64,000 bases of DNA. It comes from Vibrio metoecus. GTDB taxonomy: Bacteria; Pseudomonadota; Gammaproteobacteria; Enterobacterales; Vibrionaceae. The stretch's first letter is position 1, and the number at the start of each line of letters is the position of its first letter. Below the pieces are notes generated by a model. It did not search any database, was not told where the DNA came from, and saw only the letters and a program-made list of their open reading frames with translations. The translations under genes were made by a program, and so were the position numbers. Location: NCBI RefSeq assembly GCF_009665255.1, contig NZ_CP035686.1, forward strand, positions 620,001 through 684,000, in the 5' to 3' direction. Below are positions 27,090 to 33,940 of this stretch, one piece after another.

Positions 27090-27872
27090 TTAAGCGATCC
27101 GTTTAAACTGGGTGAGTACAAACAATACCGCAGCAGAAACCACCACTGACGGACCTGCAGGTGTGTCAAAGTGCCAAGATAGCGCCAACCCACCGATCAC
27201 ACTTAATACACCCAGTCCAATTGCCCAAAACGCCATGGCTTCTGGGGTGCGTGAAAGACGGCGAGCAGTAGCCGCGGGGATGATTAACAGCGAGCCCATA
27301 ATCAAAGCCCCGACAAATTTCATCCCGACGGCAATCACTAAACCGATAAGTAGCATCAAGATTAAACGCATCAAGTCAGTGTTGGTTCCTTCAACAAAGG
27401 CTAACTCTTCATTCACGCTAGTCGAGAGAAGAGGTTGCCAGAGGAGATATACAATCACACTGACGGTGAAGACACCTAACCAGATAAAGGTAAGATCGGA
27501 GGTGCTAATCGCAAGTAAGTCACCAAACAGATAGCTCATCAAATCGATGCGAACATTATCGAGAAAGCTCACCGCAATCATACCGAGCGATAGCGCACTG
27601 TGCGCCATGATACCAAGTAGGGTATCGGTCGCGATGAGTTTTTGCTTTTGCATCGCCACTAAAATGGCCGCCATACCTAAACAGCAAACTAACAAGGCGA
27701 GATACAAATTGATGTCGAGTAAAAAACCCAAGGCTAGGCCAAGTAAGGATGCGTGCGCAAGGGTATCTCCGAAATAGGCCATTTTGCGCCATACCACAAA
27801 AGAACCTAAAGGTCCGGCGATAATGGCAATACCAAGACCTGCCAATAGAGAAGGCAAAAGAAATTCAATCAT
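27090..27872 (-). CDS. znuB: Zinc ABC transporter permease ZnuB
   Basis: A 260-residue polytopic permease of the high-affinity zinc importer, with about eight hydrophobic segments. Diagnostic stretches are GPLGSFVVWRKMAYFGDTLA (about 23-42) and GALIMGSLLIIPAATAR near 190. The start MIEFLLPSLL was chosen because family proteins begin there; upstream in-frame codons belong to the end of znuC. It overlaps the znuC 3' end by 8 bases. Confidence 0.94.
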   Translation of the reverse strand: MIEFLLPSLLAGLGIAIIAGPLGSFVVWRKMAYFGDTLAHASLLGLALGFLLDINLYLALLVCCLGMAAILVAMQKQKLIATDTLLGIMAHSALSLGMIAVSFLDNVRIDLMSYLFGDLLAISTSDLTFIWLGVFTVSVIVYLLWQPLLSTSVNEELAFVEGTNTDLMRLILMLLIGLVIAVGMKFVGALIMGSLLIIPAATARRLSRTPEAMAFWAIGLGVLSVIGGLALSWHFDTPAGPSVVVSAAVLFVLTQFKRIA

Positions 27873-28652
27873 GTTTGTGGTGACCATGTGAGTGGTGCGA
27901 GCAAGCACTTGCTTTGCCTTTAACCGGTAAGCCTGATAAATCGTGGTGGTGATGCTCGTGGTGGTGTTGATAAAAAGCGAGGGTGTCTCGGCTACGGTGG
28001 CCAAACATCGCTAAATAGCTCGGGTGTTTGGCGATGTTCTCGGGGGAGCCAGAGCAGCATACATGGTGCTGCAAACAGATGACTTCATCCGTTTTCGCCA
28101 TCACCAAATGTAAATCGTGAGATACCATCAACACGGCGCAGCCAAATCGGTTGCGTAGAGTATGGATGAGATCATACAAGTCGATTTGTCCTTGGACGTC
28201 CACTCCTTGCGCGGGCTCATCTAATACAAGTAAGTCGGGTCTTTGTAATAATGCTCTCGCTAACAGAACTCGCTGAGTTTCGCCGCCAGATAACTTATGC
28301 ATGTCGTTGGTTTGTAGGTGCTCCCCCCGACAAGGCGTAGTGCTTCAGACAACTCTTGAGGACTAAAGCGCCCTGCGAGTTTTAAAAATCGATTCACAGT
28401 CAGCGGCAAAGTATCGTTAAGTTTGAGTTTTTGTGGAACATAACCGATGCGTACACCCGCTTGGCGGACGATTTTACCTGAACTGATGGTTTGTAATCCT
28501 AAGATGACTTTTACCAACGTTGATTTACCTGCACCGTTAGGGCCAATAAGCGTTGTAATATTGCCTTTAGTCAGATTTAAACGGATATTGTCAAGCACGC
28601 GTCGTTGTTCAAAATCGACGCAGATATCCTGCAATTCAATCAGAGTAGCCAT
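27865..28652 (-). pseudogene. znuC: Zinc ABC transporter ATPase ZnuC, interrupted by a frameshift
   Basis: The ATPase of the zinc importer is split into two frames. The first part (28652 down to 28260) has Walker A GPNGAGKSTL and the Q-loop region. The second (from about 28302 down to 27865) has the ABC signature KLSGGETQRVLLARALL, Walker B LLVLDEPAQG, the H-loop VSHD and a His-rich tail HHHEHHHHD. Adding one G in the 6-G run (28323-28328, minus strand) restores a 262-residue ZnuC with ...LRLVGGEHLQTND... joined to MHKLSGGE. As written, the product would lack the signature and Walker B. Given two similar events in this window, a sequencing undercall is more likely than a true null. Confidence 0.9.
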
Positions 28653-28678
28653 GAATAGAACTCATTTGCAAAATGGTT

Positions 28679-28695
28679 ATGTTATAAAGTAACAT
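28679..28695. promoter_or_regulatory. Zur box between znuC and znuA
   Basis: ATGTTATAAAGTAACAT is an inverted repeat (6 of 7 arm positions pair) that closely resembles the core of the gamma-proteobacterial Zur operator. It is centred in the 82-base region between the divergent znuCB and znuA genes. Confidence 0.7.
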
Positions 28696-28734
28696 CTTGG
28701 CAAAATAAAAGCCACTAACTGGAGAGCGGCGATC

Positions 28735-29619
28735 ATGTTACCGAGATTTGTTTTACTGAGTGCTCTTTCACTGTTTGCTCAAATGGCCAGTGCCATTGAG
28801 GTGCTGACGAGCATCAAGCCGATACAAATGATCACTTATGAATTAATGCTAGGCACTGGTACGCCCGATGTACTGTTACCCTCGGGGGCTTCGCCGCACG
28901 ATTATGCGCTCCGTCCTTCAGATGTAAAGCGGATTCAACAAGCGGATTTGGTTATTTGGTTTGGTCAAGATCTTGAACCCTTTATGAGTAAGTTATTAGT
29001 TGATCGTGAATCTGCGTTAACATTAAGCCAAATCCCGAATTTAGTCCTCCGCGAATACAATGAAGAAGGGGGGCATGACCATGATGGACACCATCATGGA
29101 AACCACGATCCTCATTTTTGGTTGGGAATTGAGCAAGCCGGGCAAGTCGCCCGTTCTATCACTGCGCGGTTAATTGCACTTGATGAGGTTAACCAACAAC
29201 AGTATCAAGCAAATTTGGTTCGCTTCTTAACAAGCTTAGCGGAGTACGATAATGCTATTGGTGAAAAACTAAAACCCGTCACCACCGTTCCTTATTATGT
29301 ATTCCATGATGCTTATGGTTATTTCGAGCAGCATTTCGCACTCAATAATCTTGGGCATTTCACAGTTAGCCCTGAACGCAAACCAGGTGCCAAAACACTA
29401 ATCGCCATCAAGCAAACGCTTAATTCACAGTTAGCGAAGTGTGTTTTTGCCGAGCCACAATTTGAGCCAGCAATTATCGATACCGTGGTAAGAGGCACAC
29501 CGGCGAAGATTGGTGTACTGGACCCATTGGGAAGCTCAATAGAGTTGAATGCAGGCAGCTATTTTGTTTTTCTCAATCAACTTGCTGAAAGCTACTACCG
29601 TTGTCTGTCTCAGTCTTGA
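28735..29619 (+). CDS. znuA: Periplasmic zinc-binding protein ZnuA
   Basis: A 294-residue solute-binding protein of the cluster-9 family that delivers zinc to ZnuBC. A signal peptide (MLPRFVLLSALSLFAQMASA) covers residues 1-20. The zinc-site His in SGASPHDYALRPSD is near 51-64, and the flexible His-rich loop GGHDHDGHHHGNHDPHFW is at about 112-129. Further ligands are in FHDAYGYFE and the C-terminal region. It is divergent from znuCB around the Zur box. Confidence 0.95.
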   Translation: MLPRFVLLSALSLFAQMASAIEVLTSIKPIQMITYELMLGTGTPDVLLPSGASPHDYALRPSDVKRIQQADLVIWFGQDLEPFMSKLLVDRESALTLSQIPNLVLREYNEEGGHDHDGHHHGNHDPHFWLGIEQAGQVARSITARLIALDEVNQQQYQANLVRFLTSLAEYDNAIGEKLKPVTTVPYYVFHDAYGYFEQHFALNNLGHFTVSPERKPGAKTLIAIKQTLNSQLAKCVFAEPQFEPAIIDTVVRGTPAKIGVLDPLGSSIELNAGSYFVFLNQLAESYYRCLSQS

Positions 29620-29646
29620 GTAAACTATGAACAACGCTAAGATTTA

Positions 29647-29672
29647 AATGCGGCTTTAGCCGCATTTTTTTT
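29647..29672 (+). terminator. Intrinsic terminator after znuA
   Basis: ATGCGGC / GCCGCAT with a TTTA loop is followed by eight T residues. Confidence 0.9.
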
Positions 29673-29740
29673 GATCGCACTTTAAAAAAGTCGCGCTTTC
29701 TAAGCCTTTCAAACTGCATAGAGTTCAGTGATTCGTTAGA

Positions 29741-32700
29741 ATGCATGAGAGTTTGTGCTGCTATTCACTCTTCGATTTATTAAGCATGAATTCTAAATTG
29801 TCGCTGACAGGGGAACTCGTGTTTCGCACATTGTTATACAGCTTCTTGCTGAATCTTATTTTTCCTTCATTGGTGTTGGCCTTAGATAAGTCAATGTCGG
29901 TTTTTTATCCTTTGCCGATCCAAGAGCAGGGGAAAGTCATTGTTGCTCAAAACCTCTATCTTGGAACGGACGGCGGTATCTGGATGCATGATGTGCATGG
30001 AAAAGTCATGTATTTTGATGGGCAAAATATCCTGCCACGTCGAGGTTCTGTACTTCCGCAAACGTCGAGTCACATTGTTTACGCAAATAGTGCTTTCTGG
30101 ACATTTGAACAACATGAATTGTTTCGAACCTATCCTGCGGGGCACAAAGAGTTGATGTTAAGCCTCACACCTGGAACCCAAATCAATCAGATTGGTTCAT
30201 CGAACGGCATGATTTGGATGACGGATAATGACAATTTCTACAGCTATGAAATTCGAAGTGGGCGAGTATCGACGCTTTCACTGCACGAGTTATATCAGTT
30301 GAATAGTGCTAGTACGGTTGTCATAAACGATGCGCAGTTCTTGGTTTCAAAGTGGGCGCTAGCGACGAATGTTGGTGTTTATTTGTCTGATGAGCAAGGC
30401 TTTTCTCATGTGAAAAAATCCGGAAAACATTTTGTTCAGAAGCTTTATTTTTCTCATAAACGCCGAGAGTTATTAGTTGGCTCTAAGCGCGGTGCATTAA
30501 TTATTGATATTGAGAACAAGCGCTCACTACCCGATCGAATTGGCTCATCGCATGTTCTATCCATTGCGGAGACAGAAAAGGAGTACTGGGTTGGCACTGA
30601 AGAGGGGCTTTATGTTTACTCCTTTATCACGGGAAAAGTAGTTCAATTAGAAAATAATAGTAATAATGAGTACGCTTTACTGGGTAAGAAAATCTATGCA
30701 ATGGTGAATGATTTTCAAGGGGGAATGTGGATCGCAACTGATAAAGGTGTGTTTTACTATTCTTTATTTGGGCAGCAGTTTACGCGTTACCCTACTCAAG
30801 CATTATCGAACGATGGTAGTAAAGCACAGATCAGTAAAATCAAGGCATTAAACTCTGATGGTGATTATTTGGCCATCACACAACAAGGGTTGTATAATTT
30901 CAATGTCGCTGATGATTTACGTAAACACCTCATCTATCCCGGTAAGATCAACGACTTTGCTATCAACGGTGAGAATATATGGATTGCAACAGACAAAGGG
31001 TTGGCTCGTTATAATCTTTCTCGTCGTAGTATCGATACTCCTCATCTACCGCTAGCATTGCTACAAACATCCGTTGAACACCTCACTATTGACGGCAGCG
31101 GTAACTTATGGGGTTCAAGTAATCATCAGATTTGGTCATATTCAATCATTCAACAAAGCTTTGTGGATTATGGTTCGGAATGGATTGTTAAACAATTTTC
31201 ACCTTCTCGAATCACCCTTCTTGCTGCTGTAGAGCAAGGCATTGTTATTGGTACTGAGCATGGTGCTTACTCTTTATTTGGAAAACAGATTCGTTTCGAT
31301 TTTTCTAGTCATCGCTATGGTGAAATAGTGCAAGTAGCGCAAAATGCTTTGGGTGATGTTTGGATTATTGGCGCTTATGGCGTTTTTTTGTGGCATAAAG
31401 ATAAACCTGAAGCAGTGCCAGTAGAATTAATTGAAGAGAATATCCAACCACTGTGTATTGCTGAATCCAAGCAAGGTATGTGGTTTATTTCGTCACAGGG
31501 AATAAGTCACTATAGCGACCAAGGTCAATTGAATAAAAATTATAGTGCCCCTTATGGCTTAATCAGCCATGAATTTCTTCCCGCCTCTTGCGCAGTAGGC
31601 GAAGAAAAAGAAAGTTCATCTTTGGTTATTGGATCGCAATTGGGAATAGTGAAAGTAAACACGGAAGAGCTAGCAGTATCGAATTTACCTAATATTCAGG
31701 TGATGTTTAGCCAAGTGAGTGTCAACCATAGGCCTAAGCTACTGGGGTATCGTACACCTCATCCACTGAAGATTAACTATGGCGATGCGATTAGTTTCCA
31801 GTTTGGTGCTCTACCTTCTGCTCGTAGCCAATCGTTAGAATATAAATTGAACGACGATCAACAGTGGCAACGATTTGATTGGACACTATTGAGTTTTGAT
31901 AAGTTATTACCCGGTAAATATCGCCTAAAAGTACGTAGTGCAAACCCTACTCAGCGCTATCGAACGGAAGCCTTGTTTGATTTTGAAGTTATGGAACCTT
32001 GGTACATGACTTCTGTGGCCATTGTTGGTTATGTTGTGGCTTTATTTGTGCTACTTGCCGTAGCGTTTTGGTGGCGAACTCGCATGATTGTTGGCGCTAA
32101 CCGAAAGTTAAAGGCACAAGTTGATTTGAAAACGAGTCAATTGCGCCATCAGAGTAAAATAGTATTGAGTAATAACCATCAATTACGAAAACAACTGCAA
32201 CTTCACCACAATTTACTAGGAAAGGTTTTAGAAAGCGTAGATCCATCGCTGCGGCATCTCTCTTCGTATGCCAAAGTACGAGGCTGGAATGAGTTTGATG
32301 CGCCTCTGAACAAAGTAAAGCAAGAATTAGCACAATTACACTTTATGCATCGCGGTGATGCTGAAGAGAGTAAGTTTCATGACTTACACTTATTGATAGA
32401 GTCAGCCTTAAAAAGTTGGCAGGAAGAGTACAGTAAAGCGGCGATCAAGCTTATTTACCAAGGTGAAACACGCTTTATCGAAGTCCGCCAATTTAATCTT
32501 GATGTACTGTTTAACGCGATTTTGACGGATGCGATTAAACGACTTTATAAATATCAAGAATTACAGATCCAACTAGAAGCGAGAGATGAACAAGCCGTTC
32601 TCGTTTTTTCTGATTTCGGTTCACCGATTCAAAACCTTGGATCAATGTTGGTGACATTAACAGGTTTTGGAACCTATCCATTACAGGAGCTCATTAGCCG

Positions 32701-33166
32701 AAGTGGGGGGGAACTGCGAGTATTCGTTCTGAAAGAGCGCAATGTGATTGAGCTCGAGTGGCCACTCGCCTCGATTCCAGAGATCGAATCGTTCAAGCAA
32801 GAAGGGGCTGAAATCGAACAGAAGTCAGCAATTGATGATGTGGAAAAAGAGTGGTTAAGTAAGCTAGAAAAGCTTATTGAGCAAAATTACAGTGATCCTA
32901 ACTTTACGACATCAACGGCAGCACAATCCCTCTATGTTTCCGAGCGTAGTTTGCAGCGTCGCTTCAAAGCTGCAACAGGAAAAACATTTAAAGAATCACT
33001 GAATGAGGTACGTTTGGAGAAAGCCTGCCAGAGTTTATTGAGTGGGGCAAAAATTGCTCAGGTGGCCTTTGACTGTGGATTTAATGACCCTTCCTACTTT
33101 AGCCAACGTTTTAAACATCACTTTGGTTTATCTCCGAGTCAATTTATTGAAGATCAAGAATCTTAG
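29741..33166 (+). CDS. Membrane-tethered AraC-family regulator with periplasmic propeller and degenerate kinase module
   Basis: A single 1141-residue chain. N-terminal signal anchor: the hydrophobic stretch at about residues 29-48 is better framed if translation starts at the in-frame ATG 29786. Then follow about 600 residues of repeats of the two-component regulator propeller type (GGIWMHD, GGMWIATDKGV, GENIWIATDKGL, GNLWGSS), and a Y_Y_Y-like domain ending KLLPGKYRLKVRSANP. One transmembrane helix (about 756-777) leads to a cytoplasmic coiled coil and a histidine-kinase-like module that lacks a recognisable H-box and has eroded ATPase motifs (FSDFGSPI where DxGxG is expected). The C-terminal AraC helix-turn-helix pair (about 1040-1138) is intact. 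No receiver domain is seen. Ligand and targets are unknown. Confidence 0.85.
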   Translation: MHESLCCYSLFDLLSMNSKLSLTGELVFRTLLYSFLLNLIFPSLVLALDKSMSVFYPLPIQEQGKVIVAQNLYLGTDGGIWMHDVHGKVMYFDGQNILPRRGSVLPQTSSHIVYANSAFWTFEQHELFRTYPAGHKELMLSLTPGTQINQIGSSNGMIWMTDNDNFYSYEIRSGRVSTLSLHELYQLNSASTVVINDAQFLVSKWALATNVGVYLSDEQGFSHVKKSGKHFVQKLYFSHKRRELLVGSKRGALIIDIENKRSLPDRIGSSHVLSIAETEKEYWVGTEEGLYVYSFITGKVVQLENNSNNEYALLGKKIYAMVNDFQGGMWIATDKGVFYYSLFGQQFTRYPTQALSNDGSKAQISKIKALNSDGDYLAITQQGLYNFNVADDLRKHLIYPGKINDFAINGENIWIATDKGLARYNLSRRSIDTPHLPLALLQTSVEHLTIDGSGNLWGSSNHQIWSYSIIQQSFVDYGSEWIVKQFSPSRITLLAAVEQGIVIGTEHGAYSLFGKQIRFDFSSHRYGEIVQVAQNALGDVWIIGAYGVFLWHKDKPEAVPVELIEENIQPLCIAESKQGMWFISSQGISHYSDQGQLNKNYSAPYGLISHEFLPASCAVGEEKESSSLVIGSQLGIVKVNTEELAVSNLPNIQVMFSQVSVNHRPKLLGYRTPHPLKINYGDAISFQFGALPSARSQSLEYKLNDDQQWQRFDWTLLSFDKLLPGKYRLKVRSANPTQRYRTEALFDFEVMEPWYMTSVAIVGYVVALFVLLAVAFWWRTRMIVGANRKLKAQVDLKTSQLRHQSKIVLSNNHQLRKQLQLHHNLLGKVLESVDPSLRHLSSYAKVRGWNEFDAPLNKVKQELAQLHFMHRGDAEESKFHDLHLLIESALKSWQEEYSKAAIKLIYQGETRFIEVRQFNLDVLFNAILTDAIKRLYKYQELQIQLEARDEQAVLVFSDFGSPIQNLGSMLVTLTGFGTYPLQELISRSGGELRVFVLKERNVIELEWPLASIPEIESFKQEGAEIEQKSAIDDVEKEWLSKLEKLIEQNYSDPNFTTSTAAQSLYVSERSLQRRFKAATGKTFKESLNEVRLEKACQSLLSGAKIAQVAFDCGFNDPSYFSQRFKHHFGLSPSQFIEDQES

Positions 33167-33250
33167 TGAGTATTCATTCAAGGCGTTGTTTTATTGTCGT
33201 GAAGTAGGAACCAGTGCGGTTTTGAAGAGATAGAGCCTAGAAAAAAATAT

Positions 33251-33279
33251 CGTGGTATAGCCGGGGGGACTATACCACG
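33251..33279 (-). terminator. Leftward intrinsic terminator of the candidate small RNA
   Basis: A perfect 10-bp stem with a 9-base C-rich loop on the minus strand, followed by ATATTTTTTT; on the plus strand there is no T run. Confidence 0.8.
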
Positions 33280-33283
33280 GGTG

Positions 33284-33328
33284 TCAACGACACCTTCGCT
33301 TGCTGCCGGAGTGATACAACATAGTCAT
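33284..33328 (-). CDS. Possible 14-residue peptide inside the candidate small RNA
   Basis: ATG at 33328 follows AGAGGTGAT on the minus strand and opens MTMLYHSGSKRRCR, stopping inside the GGTGTC hairpin just ahead of the terminator. The ribosome binding site lies in the GTGATA stem and the start codon in its loop, so translation could be structure-controlled. The frame is short and may be chance. Confidence 0.25.
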   Translation of the reverse strand: MTMLYHSGSKRRCR

Positions 33329-33640
33329 ATCACCTCTGGAATTCTTGTCTCTAGGAGGGATGTCCTTTCAACGCTTTCACTATAATCCCACCGACTTATT
33401 TTACTTATAAAATTAACGACAACGTTACATAGAAAAACGACAATGTTTATTGTCGCTTGTTATCTTTTTGATTTTTATGGTTTATTTTTATTTTGTCGGA
33501 TTTCTTATGTACTTTGGCTGCATGTAAAGATTTTTCTTACATCTCCTTTGACGTTTTTAACGGGAATTCTTTTGACGAAAGTGACGTTAGGAATGACTTA
33601 GCAAACTTTGTTTTCACGCAAAAAAACGTTATGTCCTTTA

Positions 33641-33658
33641 TGATAATGTGGCTTATCA
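33641..33658. promoter_or_regulatory. Fur-box-like inverted repeat upstream of feoABC
   Basis: TGATAATGTGGCTTATCA has TGATAA and TTATCA arms, with about 12 of 19 matches to the Fur consensus when aligned to GATAATGATAATCATTATC. It is about 50 bases before feoA, where iron-dependent repression by Fur is expected. Confidence 0.55.
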
Positions 33659-33709
33659 TTAATGGTAATATTTCTTATTAACACTTTCTTTTATTAAAAA
33701 GTAACGAAC

Positions 33710-33940
33710 ATGAAATTGTCACAGCTGAAAGCGGGCGAGCGTGGTGTTGTTCTCGCATTAGAAGGTCTTTCTGAAACCATTAGAAAGAAACTCATGGTCA
33801 TGGGAGTCCTACCCAACACGGAGGTGGTGTTAATCCGACGAGCGCCTATGGGCGATCCTCTTCAAATTGAGGTTCGAGGCGTGTCGATTGCTTTGCGTGA
33901 AAATATCGCGGCCAGTATTGAGGTGGAGAAAGCGTCATGA
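33710..33940 (+). CDS. feoA: Ferrous iron transport accessory protein FeoA
   Basis: A 76-residue SH3-like cytoplasmic protein of the FeoA family, needed for FeoB-dependent Fe(II) uptake. The family core GVLPNTEVVLIRRAPMGDP and the terminal VRGVSIALRENIAASI are clear. It overlaps feoB by 4 bases (ATGA). It is the first gene of feoABC behind a Fur-like box. Confidence 0.95.
   Translation: MKLSQLKAGERGVVLALEGLSETIRKKLMVMGVLPNTEVVLIRRAPMGDPLQIEVRGVSIALRENIAASIEVEKAS

Larger units (their letters stand above)
33241..33390 (-). ncRNA. Candidate leftward small RNA with strong intrinsic terminator
   Basis: On the minus strand a 10-bp perfect stem CGTGGTATAG / CTATACCACG (33279 to 33251) is followed by ATATTTTTTT, a canonical terminator with no annotated gene upstream of it. 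Before it come a GGTGTC/GACACC hairpin (33280-33294) and a GTGATA/TATCAC hairpin (33311-33333). The 5' end is uncertain: a TATAGT-like -10 at 33379-33384 has only a poor -35. Not recognised as a known Vibrio sRNA from memory. Confidence 0.5.
33167..33709. other. Gene-poor region between the AraC-type regulator and feoA
   Basis: This 543-base region has no conventional gene. It holds a leftward intrinsic terminator with a candidate small transcript (33241-33390), two short inverted repeats (33438-33455; and ATGTAA/TTACAT arms around 33522-33542), and the Fur-like box of feoABC at 33641. A 62-codon rightward frame starting at TTG 33493 has no ribosome binding site and was not called. Confidence 0.6.

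Noticed and set aside
27865..27900. Longer N-terminus for ZnuB reading into znuC
   Set aside because: The extra residues are out-of-frame reading of the ZnuC His-rich tail; family members start at MIEFLLP.
33355..33409. 16-residue rightward peptide after GGAGG near 33354
   Set aside because: The Shine-Dalgarno-like run is only about one base from the ATG, too close for normal initiation.
33493..33681. 62-codon rightward frame upstream of feoA
   Set aside because: TTG start without ribosome binding site, overlaps the Fur-like box and lies in AT-rich control DNA.
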